The position numbers and the translations under genes were made by a program. The notes below the pieces were generated by a model. It was given only the letters and a program-made list of their open reading frames with translations, ran no database searches and was not told the DNA's origin. This document shows, piece by piece, positions 42,307 through 51,451 of a stretch of DNA of 64,000 nucleotides. Within the stretch, counting starts at the first letter, position 1, and the number at the start of each line of letters is the position of its first letter. The stretch comes from an uncultured Oscillospiraceae bacterium (GTDB lineage: Bacteria; Bacillota; Clostridia; Oscillospirales; Oscillospiraceae): the NCBI GenBank assembly GCA_934591635.1, contig CAKTPI010000003.1:62001-126000 (forward strand), read 5' to 3'.

Positions 42307-43663
42307 GGTTCCAATCTCCTTTCACGCTTGCTTCCTTCAGTACATTTACAATTTTATTGGCGAAATATTCCGCGTCATGGTCGGAAGAGGTGGCAAACTC
42401 CTGAATCTGGGTTTGCAGACTGGTGGAGGCGCTCCAGGGCAAAGCCGTACCGTGGGTGAAGCTGGGATACACCTTGGTTCCCTCATCCAGCAGCTGATCC
42501 TTGAATTTCAGAGTCAGCTCGCAGTAGGTATCGTCGGGGGTATCGTTATAGGGAGAAATGGATTCTTTCAAGGCAGAGAAGGAGGTCTGTACCTCCGGGG
42601 TGGATACATTATAGGCCCAACGGACACCTGCATTCACGTCAGCAGAGTCATTGCTGACCACAAAACCGTCAATGCACATGCCGAACCAACCCTCAGTGCC
42701 GGGGAAGGTGAAGATGCCGTAGTCCTCGCCGTAGACCTGCCCCATGCTGGTCATCAGCGGCTGCATCCACGCGCCCATGATCTGCATGGCATAAGTACCA
42801 GCCACCACCTGGCCGGACGCCTCGTACCAATCCCGACTGGAATGGTCAGGAGCTACGTAGTCCATGAGCTTTGCGTAGGTGGACAGGACCTTGGTCACGT
42901 CCTCCACATTGTAATTACCGTTAATGAAATCCTCATAGATCTGCGGGTCGGTGCCCAGCATAATGTCCTCGAACACCTGGCTGGCGGGCCAACCCTTGCG
43001 GTCGCCCAAATCAATGGGGTAGCTCCCCTCTGGCATCTTCTCTGCCAGCTGATCGCACAGACTCCAGAATTCGTCCCAGGTGATATCCTCGTGGTCAGGA
43101 ATTTCAATACCGAGTTCTTCAAAAACGTGAATGTTATAGAAGATGACATTGGACTTGTGGATACCGATGGGCACAATATACTTGTTGCCATCGGAGGCAG
43201 TACACAACTCCTCCAGGCCGGGCAGCGCGCGTTCACTCAGATCGGCATAATCCCAAACCTGATTCAGATTCAGCAGCATGCCGGACTGTAAATAGGGCTC
43301 GATCTCCTGACCGGGATGGGCCTGAAAGGTCTCGGGGCTCTTGCCGGCCTGCTGAAGTACCTTGACCTTCATGACCATGGCACCGCCTGCTCCGCCGGGG
43401 ATGGCATTGGACTTGGCCTTGATCTTGCCATATGTATCCTTGAAGCCATCCACCACGCTTTCAATGGCGTCCTTCTCGCCTCCGGCCGTCCACCAGTGAT
43501 AGACGTTAACGGTCCCCTTCTCTCCAACATCTTCCAGGATGGCAGGGATGTCCATCTCGTCAGCATCCTTCTTCTCGTTCTTGGCTGCCAGCGCACTCAG
43601 CGGAAACGCAGAGACGGCCAGAGCCGCAGCCAGCGCCAGGGCACAGAGCTTTTTCAATTTCAT
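42296..43663 (-). CDS. Extracellular sugar-binding protein of the CUT1 importer
   Basis: 455 aa family 1 solute-binding protein. Signal peptide KLKKLCALALAAALAVSAFP ending SALA. Mature part: NVYHWWTAGGEKDAIESVVD, FQAHPGQEIEPYL, WDEFWSLCDQLAEKMPEG. There is no lipobox Cys, unusual for a Gram-positive binding protein, so it may be retained by an uncleaved signal or by partners. It is followed by coupled GH3 translation. Confidence 0.93.
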   Translation of the reverse strand: MKLKKLCALALAAALAVSAFPLSALAAKNEKKDADEMDIPAILEDVGEKGTVNVYHWWTAGGEKDAIESVVDGFKDTYGKIKAKSNAIPGGAGGAMVMKVKVLQQAGKSPETFQAHPGQEIEPYLQSGMLLNLNQVWDYADLSERALPGLEELCTASDGNKYIVPIGIHKSNVIFYNIHVFEELGIEIPDHEDITWDEFWSLCDQLAEKMPEGSYPIDLGDRKGWPASQVFEDIMLGTDPQIYEDFINGNYNVEDVTKVLSTYAKLMDYVAPDHSSRDWYEASGQVVAGTYAMQIMGAWMQPLMTSMGQVYGEDYGIFTFPGTEGWFGMCIDGFVVSNDSADVNAGVRWAYNVSTPEVQTSFSALKESISPYNDTPDDTYCELTLKFKDQLLDEGTKVYPSFTHGTALPWSASTSLQTQIQEFATSSDHDAEYFANKIVNVLKEASVKGDWNLVD

Positions 43664-43687
43664 ATCTTACTCTCCCTTGTATATGAA

Positions 43688-44500
43688 TCAATCGACAAAG
43701 GTCAGAGTTCCCCACAGGCTGGGGTTCTCGTCCACATTGTAGGCAGAGGGGGTACGGTCCTTGCCGGAAAGGTCGGCGGAGGACTGCATACGCAGGCTGT
43801 GGATACCCGGGCAGGGCAGATCAACGTCCAGCACAGACAGATCGAAGCCGATGCTCTCGCCGGCCTGAGGGACCAGCTGCGGGATTTGGTCGTTGGAGAA
43901 GTTGTGAAGGGGAATCTTGCTTTCCCACACGATGCCGCCGTCAATAGAAACGATAGCCGCCTCGTAGTCGTCGAACACCTGCTCGTCACCATACTCGCCC
44001 TGGGTCTCCCAGCCCTTGGTATCGGCTACCATGGAACGATCAATGTAGTTGAAGAAATCATATTCATCCTTATACTTGTCGGCGGACTGCACCAACCGCC
44101 AATCGGTCGAATCATAAGCAGTGCGGTCAGGATCCGCGTCGGGATCGGTGCTCAGGAACAGGATAACAGCGTCCAGCTCGTCCAGAGGGAAGCCTTCCCG
44201 GTAGACCAGAGGGGTATCGTCCAGGATCTTCATGGCGAAGTAGAGGTTTTCCTCATCCCACATAGCGTACAGCTCCACAGAGCAATCCGCTTCGCCGTCC
44301 CAGTGTTCGATTTGGTCAATGATCTGGCTGTCGGAATCAATACGCAAGCATTTGGTGGTGTCCCACTCGCTCAGGTCGCCGTCAATGACCACCTCACCGG
44401 CTTTGGGGGCTTCCAAGTTTTTCTCGGAATATGCCTGCGCGTTGGTGGCAAAGCCAAGCACCACTGCCAACGCCAGCAGCATGGAGACGATTTTTTTCAT
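43688..44500 (-). CDS. Secreted CBM9-like carbohydrate-binding protein
   Basis: 270 aa, signal peptide to about residue 23 (GFATNAQAYS). A single CBM9-like domain: VVIDGDLSEWDTTKCL, AMWDEENLYFAMKILDDTP, FLSTDPDADPDR, VDLPCPG, and terminal LWGTLTFVD. Paralogue of the protein at 22926. AAGGAGG lies before ATG 44500. It is the first gene of the minus-strand carbohydrate operon; the upstream -10 TATAAT (44563-44558) lacks a good -35, which suits activator control. Confidence 0.82.
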   Translation of the reverse strand: MKKIVSMLLALAVVLGFATNAQAYSEKNLEAPKAGEVVIDGDLSEWDTTKCLRIDSDSQIIDQIEHWDGEADCSVELYAMWDEENLYFAMKILDDTPLVYREGFPLDELDAVILFLSTDPDADPDRTAYDSTDWRLVQSADKYKDEYDFFNYIDRSMVADTKGWETQGEYGDEQVFDDYEAAIVSIDGGIVWESKIPLHNFSNDQIPQLVPQAGESIGFDLSVLDVDLPCPGIHSLRMQSSADLSGKDRTPSAYNVDENPSLWGTLTFVD

Positions 44501-44669
44501 AGTCAATTTCCTCCTTAAAAATGTGCGGGGTCGGGTATTCCCGCTTCTTTCGGCTTTATTATAAATTCGTTCTTCTCCGCACACCCAAAAGGATTCGGCA
44601 CCCTTTTATGCAAAAATACAGCAAACCTCCTAAAAATAGGAATATCCAACACATTACTGAAGAATATCC

Positions 44670-44717
44670 AGCACAAAGCGGTTTGTGCTATGTTTTTTCG
44701 AACGGTTATGATATAAT
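44670..44717 (+). promoter_or_regulatory. Palindrome and extended -10 promoter of the YesM-like gene
   Basis: Perfect AGCACAAA-GCGG-TTTGTGCT palindrome (44670-44689) immediately upstream of an extended -10 TGATATAAT (44709-44717) that lacks a -35. This layout suggests a regulator bound in the -35 region. The 44501-44813 gap holds no gene. Confidence 0.6.
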
Positions 44718-44813
44718 CACTTCGTATCAGTCAAGTGGGGCTCATCTCTACTGTGACGTCCCAGTATCCCATAATAGGAAATATATAAATAACGCCGCAT
44801 TGGAGAGTTCGAT

Positions 44814-46574
44814 ATGCGTCTAAGTGTTAAAATGATCCTGCTTTTCTCGGTTATCATGGCGATCTCAATCTTTTTTCTCTCTTCCTACTCGATACAATCG
44901 TCAGTGGATGGGGCAGCAAAATACACCGCCTCACGCTTCGCAAACATGAGCACCAGCATCAGCCTGGACATCGGGCAGGATATCGACATGAAGCGTTTGA
45001 CCCTCAGTACGCTGTCCGGCGACGCCTCTTTTCTCTCCGCTGTGAATCAGTTTGTCCGTGACGACAGTGATGAGCAGAAAATGGGGCTGATGGCCCGCGC
45101 GGCCGCCTTGCAGCAGATGTATCAATCGCCGTTGGTGGAGCAGTATTCCTGTGTAGCGTTCTTCAATACCGACGGAAAATATTTTGCCAGCACCATGAAC
45201 AAGGATAATGCCTCCCCGGACACCAGCACCCTGGTGAAGGCGCTGGGCACCAGTCCCCGGGAGCTGATTCTCTCTCCCTGCCAGAATCTGTTCTCTCACG
45301 ATCCCCGCGTTCAGGTATATGGTCTGATTGAGCCGCTGTGGTATCACGACAAGCTCCTGGGCTATCTGGCCGCACTGGATGAATACAGTTCCATTGAGCA
45401 TATCATGGATTTTGTAGACAACAGCGATGAGGTGATGGTACAAGCAGTTTTTAATGACGGCTCCCTGTTCTATGCCAGCAGAGAAGGTATGCCGGATTTC
45501 CCTCTGGATATGGTTGAAAATGAATTAACCAGTTGGACGGATTCAGAAACTCAGACAATTTATGACGTGCGCCACACCTATATCCCCTCCGTCCAGCTCC
45601 ATCTTTTCCTTGCACAGGATCAGGCAGTTACCATTCAGGGAAACAGAATTATTCGCCAAAACATGATCCGCCGGGCTTTGGTGATCATGCTTCCAGCCTT
45701 GCTGGTAATTACGCTGCTCTCCCTTGGGCTGACCCGCTCTATTCGCCGTCTGACTCAAAAAGTACGGCGCACCCCATCCGATGAAATCTGGCTGAACGGC
45801 TCCGCTGCCCTGCAAGCGCTGAACCAAACCGTCACCTCTCCCACCGATAAAGAAATCCACACGCTGGAGCTTGCCTATAACCATATGATGACCCAACTTC
45901 GGAACAGTGCCGTCAACGAGCTTGCTCTGCGGGAAGGCGCGCTTCAAGCTCAGCTCAGTGCTTTGCAAACCCAGATCAACCCCCACTTTATCTACAACAC
46001 CCTGAACATTATCTCCGCAAAGTCTATGGAGAGCGGCAACTTGGAAGTCATCGAAATCTGCGACCAGTTTGCTTCCATGCTCCGTTACTCCACCGACACC
46101 CGCTCCCGCGTTGCCACATTACAGGAGGAAATTGAAAATATCTTCGACTATCTTATGCTGGCCAAGGCCCGGTACGAGGAAAATCTGGAATTTGTCATTG
46201 ACGTGCCCGAGGCCCTGCATCACATCATAGTGCCAAAGCTTACCCTACAACCCCTGGTGGAAAACGCCATAACCCACGGCTTCGATGGCAAGAATATCCT
46301 GCGCAAGCTCTCCATCATTGGCACTGTTACCTCCGCGAATCTGATTTTAACCATTCGAGACAACGGCACCGGCTTCTCTGATGAAATGCTGGAAAGCCTG
46401 CGCCGCCGTATTCGGGAAATTGACAGCGGTAACGTCTCCATCGAAAAATCCGGCGGTCATATCGGCCTCATTAACACCTGCCTGCGCCTGCACTATTACA
46501 GCAAGGGCCGCATGCATATCACCATCCATAACGACAACGGTGCCGTCATTACCCTGACCATGCCTGTCGCTTGA
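44814..46574 (+). CDS. YesM-type sensor histidine kinase
   Basis: 586 aa. Two membrane segments (about 7-29 and 285-308) enclose a Cache-like extracellular sensor. Then a HAMP-like region, the His_kinase domain with phospho-acceptor His in QTQINPHFIYNTLNIIS (near 391), and an ATPase domain with VENAITHGF, IRDNGTGF and GGHIGLINTCLRLHY. The partner regulator is encoded at 24280, same strand, 19 kb away. A nearby palindrome suggests regulated expression. Confidence 0.93.
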   Translation: MRLSVKMILLFSVIMAISIFFLSSYSIQSSVDGAAKYTASRFANMSTSISLDIGQDIDMKRLTLSTLSGDASFLSAVNQFVRDDSDEQKMGLMARAAALQQMYQSPLVEQYSCVAFFNTDGKYFASTMNKDNASPDTSTLVKALGTSPRELILSPCQNLFSHDPRVQVYGLIEPLWYHDKLLGYLAALDEYSSIEHIMDFVDNSDEVMVQAVFNDGSLFYASREGMPDFPLDMVENELTSWTDSETQTIYDVRHTYIPSVQLHLFLAQDQAVTIQGNRIIRQNMIRRALVIMLPALLVITLLSLGLTRSIRRLTQKVRRTPSDEIWLNGSAALQALNQTVTSPTDKEIHTLELAYNHMMTQLRNSAVNELALREGALQAQLSALQTQINPHFIYNTLNIISAKSMESGNLEVIEICDQFASMLRYSTDTRSRVATLQEEIENIFDYLMLAKARYEENLEFVIDVPEALHHIIVPKLTLQPLVENAITHGFDGKNILRKLSIIGTVTSANLILTIRDNGTGFSDEMLESLRRRIREIDSGNVSIEKSGGHIGLINTCLRLHYYSKGRMHITIHNDNGAVITLTMPVA

Positions 46575-46646
46575 CCGTGCGGCTATCAGAATAGGTGGAC
46601 GGTAAAATGGATGCCTTGCATGACCGTTTCAATGAAATAAAAACGC

Positions 46647-46915
46647 GGGGCTGTCTCAAGATGATTTTTTAAAATCATTCGAGGCAACCCTTTTTTGGGG
46701 TACAGAGCAGGGAAAAAGTGGCCAATTATACCGAAAAACAGCACACAAAATCAGGGGGGCAGGTTTTGCCTCTCAAAAAGTGTACTGTTTTTCTTTTACA
46801 CACTATGCAGCAAACAGATGTTTCTCAACCGGCCTGTTTGTATTCCAAAGCCCGACTCTCCGCGAAAGCCGGGCTTTGTATTCTTTTAGAGGCTGCCTCT
46901 TTGTGAGACAGCCCC
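46647..46915. mobile_element. MITE-like 269-bp unit with GGGGCTGTCTCA ends
   Basis: Perfect 12-bp terminal inverted repeats GGGGCTGTCTCA (46647-46658) and TGAGACAGCCCC (46904-46915). The left part folds into a terminator-like stem (to 46690) with TTTTTT. It codes for nothing recognisable; short frames inside are not accepted. No target duplication is visible. Similar ends are common in Firmicute insertion sequences, so it may be a deletion derivative. It also supplies transcription termination for the YesM-like gene. Confidence 0.6.
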
Positions 46916-47002
46916 ATATCAAAATTGCAGTATGTTTATCGTTTTTTGGACTTCTGCGGTACAGGACGGGAAAAACCAGCGAGGCAAATTTGCAAATTCA
47001 AC

Positions 47003-47737
47003 TTATTCTTTAACGTAGGTCACAATATCTCCCATTGGGTTCCGTTCCGTTGCACCAGAATAGGTATCCGCAGTCTGATCAATGGCAGTATCTTCATGAC
47101 CAATCAACAAAACGGCTACGGCCGTATAATCTTCGGGGATTCCCAAGGCCGTACGATAATCTTCCTGCTTTTCGCCATTCAGGGCTATGGTGGGAGAAGA
47201 TATGATCTTGCTTCCGTATCCCAGCAGTCGGGCGGTAACAGACATGTTCTGACACGCAAGGCCTGCGTTAAGTTCAGCACCCGTCGAACAGGAAATCACA
47301 ATCGCTAACGGGGCATCGGCAATTCCGGCTTTCACCGCAGATGTATTCCGTGTGGCAAAAGCGTTATCATCGGCGGAGGGGGCATTTCCAGCGTCCGCGC
47401 CGCTTTCAGGGGCTCCTGCCGGAACTGCGCCGGTTGGTATAGCATTGCTCATGTCGTCTGCGATCTGCTGCAAAACAGAAGAACTTGTGATCACCGAAAA
47501 ATGCCAGGGCTGTTGATTCATGGCGCTTGGAGCATTGACTCCTGAAAGGAGGATGGTTTCAATGTCATCCTCAGAAACAGCTTCATCCGTGAAATACTGC
47601 GTAGTTGGGATGTCCTTCACCAATTCCACCGCTTCGTTGACCGAGTTCTCCACACCGCCGCTTTGCTGGCCGCAGCCGGTCAACAGACAGAGTAATAGCA
47701 GCAGTAATCCCGCTGTGTGTAAAAGATGCTTTTTCAT
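47003..47737 (-). CDS. Exported nitroreductase-family lipoprotein
   Basis: 244 aa. Signal peptide with a clear lipobox (LLTGC, Cys22) followed by a Gln/Gly-rich linker. The rest is a nitroreductase fold: LLSGVNAPSAMNQQPWHFSV (flavin-binding region), then a low-complexity insert (PTGAVPAGAPESGADAGNAP), CSTGAELNAGLACQNMSVTA and a C-terminal GIPEDYTAVAVLLIG. Most family members are cytoplasmic FMN enzymes, so a surface-anchored form is uncommon and its reductant is unclear. It is the last gene of the CotH group by strand, 60 bp after CotH. Confidence 0.85.
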   Translation of the reverse strand: MKKHLLHTAGLLLLLLCLLTGCGQQSGGVENSVNEAVELVKDIPTTQYFTDEAVSEDDIETILLSGVNAPSAMNQQPWHFSVITSSSVLQQIADDMSNAIPTGAVPAGAPESGADAGNAPSADDNAFATRNTSAVKAGIADAPLAIVISCSTGAELNAGLACQNMSVTARLLGYGSKIISSPTIALNGEKQEDYRTALGIPEDYTAVAVLLIGHEDTAIDQTADTYSGATERNPMGDIVTYVKE

Positions 47738-47797
47738 GTACGCTCCTCCATTGTCATGATGTAAGATATTTGTAGCTTTCCGCTGATAGTGACTTTA

Positions 47798-49897
47798 TTA
47801 TCGTTTTTTGGGTCTTCTGCGATACAAAACCGCAAAAAGCATCGCCGCGGCAAAAAAAAGCAGAGACACTCCGTACAGGATCAGATTCCCTGCGGACGCT
47901 GCCGAGGAGGTACCTCCAGCGCCGCCGGGGAAGCTACCCATAGACGGTCTGCCATCGGAATTGCCGTTGCCGCCATTCTGTGCGTTTTCGTCCGTTTGCT
48001 GGGTATTGTCAGAGGCATTCTGCTTTCCTCCTGCAAATTGGGAGAAATCGAATCCGTTTGGCGGTTCGCCACCGAACTGAGATGCGTCAAATCCATCCTG
48101 CATTTCACCGCCGAACTGGAACGGGTCGAAATCAACGGACGGTGTATTTTCAGACCCGGCGAACACACCCGGCGCAGTCTGCGTTTCAGACGTGCCTTGT
48201 GCCACGTCCGGCGCATCTGAGACATTTTCAGAGGCCGTCGGCGCATTGAAGCCAAACCCACCGCCGGTATTCATACTGCCCATCACGCTGATATCCAGCG
48301 CGGACGCATCCACCAACGCATCACTGCCGCGCTGCTCCGCTTCGGTGGAAGGAATCGTCCCGTCAAGCTGCCCTTGGATGGATTCGCCCCGCAGCTTCAC
48401 CACTTGATAGAGGGTATCGACCGCTGTCAGATATTCATCATAGGAATAGAACGCAGTAGGGTCTGTCTCCACAAGCTCGTCGATCTGGCCGCGCACCCGC
48501 TCATAGAAAGCGTCAAATCCGCCGCCATTGATGTATTCACTCACGAGCTGCTGCAAATAGGCATAATACTGCCTATGGTATGTTTCATTCTCCATCAGCG
48601 TGTCGAAGAAATCTGTGCCGGAAAACGCATTGTCGATGGCATCGTTTACAACGTCGGTAGCGTCACTGCCGCTCCCCATGCCGCCGAGGGAAAGGTTATA
48701 ATCCCAAGGAATCAGATTCAGCCTTCCTCCAGCTTCATAGAGATAGTAGTTGTGCGCCATCATGCCGGACAGGCTGTCCTCATTGACGGAGAATACATGG
48801 ACAGCCATATAGCGAAGCAGGTTGTCGATGTCCATATAGGCATCAAGATCATTGCCCTCCGAAATGTTTTTAAGGGCGGTGACCACACGCTTTTGGTCGG
48901 TCTTCGTGGTCTTTGTGATCTCGCCGTCCCAGATGGTTTCATAGCTGTCCAACTCATCATCCACATAATTCAGATCCGCGCCGCCTCCTCCCATGGAGAA
49001 GCCGCCCATGCCGCCTCTAAAATTGAAATTCATTGACGGACGTTCCCCAGAATCAGTCGGGGGCTCCGCCGAGTTTTCACTCCTCGAACCCGACTTTTGA
49101 GATGGGGCAAAGGCATCATCTGACATCTGGCCGGGAGCGGCGGGAGGATTCGCCTGATTGGAATTTCCCTGCGTATCCGGCGGGGGCACGTTGCCAAAAT
49201 CCATGTTATCAAAGTCGATGTTGCCAAAGTCGATATCACCGAAATCTTTTCCGCCGCCGAAATTCATGCTGTCCGGCTTGTAGAGTTCTCCGCTTTGCGC
49301 CCCGTAGTTGCGGAGCATAAAGCTGTCCTCCACCGCTTCCAGCGCGAGGTAAACGCCCCAATACTCGCCATTGACGGAGATTTTGGCGTAATTGTAAAGA
49401 GAGGCATCCGCTCCGAGATACTGGTACATATCGTAGATCAGCGCCTCTTTCATATTGGTGGCATCGGCGTAGTTATTGTTCAGGATCAGCTTGTCCAATC
49501 CGAAGCAGGTCTGTCCGTCTACGTAATGGTCAAATTCCAGTTTGAAGCTGTAGCGGTCGGTAGTGGGATCGCTGGCGATGGAGGTCAGGCTGGTGTTGCC
49601 TTTAGGTCGAATGGCGACGCGGTAAAAGGCTGTGCCGTTGACTTCTACATCGCACTGGTAATATTCCTCCGCCGTGGCGTTGACCAGCATATCATTCCAG
49701 TCCGCGTCATCCATCAAAAAATTGACCGTCAGAATGCTGCCAGTATCGAAGAGTTCCGTTTCATACTCCATGGAAATGCCCGTATCTCCCATTGCTGCTG
49801 CGATTTGACTGGAAAACGCAACTGCACAAAGGCATAGACAGACAGCGACCGCCATGACCACAGCAATGATTTTCGTGATGTGTTTATGAGCGATCAT
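47798..49897 (-). CDS. CotH-family secreted protein kinase homologue, membrane-anchored
   Basis: 699 aa. Signal/anchor at about 8-31. CotH kinase landmarks: RVAIRPKGNTS, DRYSFKLEFDHY, LDKLILNNNYAD, GVYLALEAVEDSFMLRNYG, GELYKPD and NLIPWDYNLSLGG. Two low-complexity Asn/Gln/Pro/Gly-rich regions (about 225-295 and 545-665) and a C-terminal membrane segment with a basic end (YRRRPKKR). CotH of B. subtilis is a spore-coat protein kinase; homologues in clostridia also occur outside spore contexts, commonly next to VTC-domain and DUF4956 genes as here. GGAGG precedes the ATG. Confidence 0.9.
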   Translation of the reverse strand: MIAHKHITKIIAVVMAVAVCLCLCAVAFSSQIAAAMGDTGISMEYETELFDTGSILTVNFLMDDADWNDMLVNATAEEYYQCDVEVNGTAFYRVAIRPKGNTSLTSIASDPTTDRYSFKLEFDHYVDGQTCFGLDKLILNNNYADATNMKEALIYDMYQYLGADASLYNYAKISVNGEYWGVYLALEAVEDSFMLRNYGAQSGELYKPDSMNFGGGKDFGDIDFGNIDFDNMDFGNVPPPDTQGNSNQANPPAAPGQMSDDAFAPSQKSGSRSENSAEPPTDSGERPSMNFNFRGGMGGFSMGGGGADLNYVDDELDSYETIWDGEITKTTKTDQKRVVTALKNISEGNDLDAYMDIDNLLRYMAVHVFSVNEDSLSGMMAHNYYLYEAGGRLNLIPWDYNLSLGGMGSGSDATDVVNDAIDNAFSGTDFFDTLMENETYHRQYYAYLQQLVSEYINGGGFDAFYERVRGQIDELVETDPTAFYSYDEYLTAVDTLYQVVKLRGESIQGQLDGTIPSTEAEQRGSDALVDASALDISVMGSMNTGGGFGFNAPTASENVSDAPDVAQGTSETQTAPGVFAGSENTPSVDFDPFQFGGEMQDGFDASQFGGEPPNGFDFSQFAGGKQNASDNTQQTDENAQNGGNGNSDGRPSMGSFPGGAGGTSSAASAGNLILYGVSLLFFAAAMLFAVLYRRRPKKR

Positions 49898-49909
49898 GTG
49901 CTTCCTCCG

Positions 49910-50581
49910 TTACGACAGATATTCGCCGTTGTAGCTGACAAGGGTCGCGTTCTCGACGCCGGGCAGACGGGAGATCAGGTTGACAAAGCTGGTGGACGCA
50001 TCCTTGGTGCGCAGTTCCGCAGTCAACTCGATTCCGGCAGTAGTAATGGTTTTGGATTTGACGATGTAGTGCTCGGTATCTTTGCTGAGAATATCCAACA
50101 CGGCGTTTTCTGCTTCCTCGTCTGCGCAGTTCATCACAAGGATGTAGGGATTGTTGTGAATTTTGCGGTTGGCGAACAGCAGAAGGATCACACCGATGAT
50201 GGCGGATCCGATGACAGCCAGCTGGATCATGCCTGCACCAATGACAATGCCCACCGCCAGCGACCAGAACAGGAACACGATCTCCACTGGCTCCTTGATA
50301 GCGGTACGAAAACGGACGATGGAGAGCGCACCTACCATGCCCAGGGACAGCACCACATTGGATGTGACCGCTATAATGACCAGTGTGGTGACAAGGGACA
50401 GGCCAACAAGCGTCAGCGCAAAACCGCTGGAATACATGACCCCGGTCAGCGTTTTCTTATAGATCATAAAAATATACAAACCGATTACCAGCGCAACTGC
50501 CAGGCCGATAACGGTGTCAAGAATCGAGAACTCGGAAATGTTCTCTAAAAAACTGGACTTGAAAATGTCATTAAAGCTCAT
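49910..50581 (-). CDS. DUF4956 membrane protein
   Basis: 223 aa with about four membrane segments (roughly 20-38, 45-68, 95-125) and the conserved MVGALSIVRFRTAIKEP. A soluble C-terminal domain follows (NPYILVMNCADEEAENAVLD). Function unknown. Family members co-occur with VTC-domain and CotH proteins. ATG 50581 has GGGAG upstream; the open frame further upstream overlaps the VTC gene and is rejected. Confidence 0.85.
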   Translation of the reverse strand: MSFNDIFKSSFLENISEFSILDTVIGLAVALVIGLYIFMIYKKTLTGVMYSSGFALTLVGLSLVTTLVIIAVTSNVVLSLGMVGALSIVRFRTAIKEPVEIVFLFWSLAVGIVIGAGMIQLAVIGSAIIGVILLLFANRKIHNNPYILVMNCADEEAENAVLDILSKDTEHYIVKSKTITTAGIELTAELRTKDASTSFVNLISRLPGVENATLVSYNGEYLS

Positions 50582-50612
50582 GTTCGTTTCTCCCTCACCA
50601 TCAATATTTAAT

Positions 50613-51305
50613 TTAACCAAACCGGCGGCATGCACCGTATTTTGAGAATGCCTGTTGGCGAAGCTCACCTGATTGAAGCAGACATCGAATGATTTCCGGC
50701 AAAAAGGCATCAAATTTTACCTCTAAAATGATATCGCCGGGTGCGTCTGCTGCGCTGATGTCAGGAATTATACCGCCCGCAAAATCTCTTTGAAACAGAC
50801 TAGTTCGGATACTGGAATCAAAGGTCACACGAACATTCCCAACACTGTAAACATACGGTTCCCGCACATAGGATACCAGCACACGGGGTCTGAGCTGCTG
50901 TGTTTTCATTTTACAGTACAGCTCCCGAACCAGCGATTCCGGGTGCTCCAACATCCACGGCCCCGGTGAGTCAAGAATTCGTTGATAATCTTCTGTTGTC
51001 AATGGTGCATCGATCTTCATGCATAAATCATTGTGCTTGATCTTTTTCTCCAGCGCGATGAACGAAAGGTCATCGTTGTAATAACGGATACGAAATTTCT
51101 CTCTTTTTGGCAAACCGTTAATTTTTTCACGTAGCGCTTTGTCCCCGTAGTTATCAAAATAAATACTTCGGATCGTATAAAGTCCGTCTACACCCGCGTG
51201 CGGATCGCACTTCATAACAGTCTTAAGCCGCTGTCTGAGCGCCTGGCGATCGGCTGAGTTAATTTGATATTTCAACTCATGCCGGTAGTTCCCGGAAAGC
51301 TCCAT
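50613..51305 (-). CDS. VTC-domain (polyphosphate polymerase-like) protein
   Basis: 230 aa cytoplasmic VTC tunnel-fold domain: YRHELKYQINSADRQALRQR, YTIRSIYFDNYGD, REKFRIRYYN, ALEKKIKHNDLCMKI, RPRVLVSYVREPYVY, and ILEVKFDAFLPEII. In yeast this domain makes polyphosphate; the bacterial role is not established. It is the first gene of the VTC-DUF4956-CotH operon and the rightmost cargo gene. The 169 bp upstream to the attR core hold no other gene. Confidence 0.88.
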   Translation of the reverse strand: MELSGNYRHELKYQINSADRQALRQRLKTVMKCDPHAGVDGLYTIRSIYFDNYGDKALREKINGLPKREKFRIRYYNDDLSFIALEKKIKHNDLCMKIDAPLTTEDYQRILDSPGPWMLEHPESLVRELYCKMKTQQLRPRVLVSYVREPYVYSVGNVRVTFDSSIRTSLFQRDFAGGIIPDISAADAPGDIILEVKFDAFLPEIIRCLLQSGELRQQAFSKYGACRRFG

Positions 51306-51451
51306 TGTAATCCCCCTTTTTTCGTTGTAAAGTACAAATCAATTTTAAAGGGGCACCCTAAAATGTACTTGAAAAGCATAATAAAAATTCAGGCATGAAA
51401 CCAGCGCCTTAGCACCAAGAGCACTGGACTCGTCCACATGTCTGATACATT

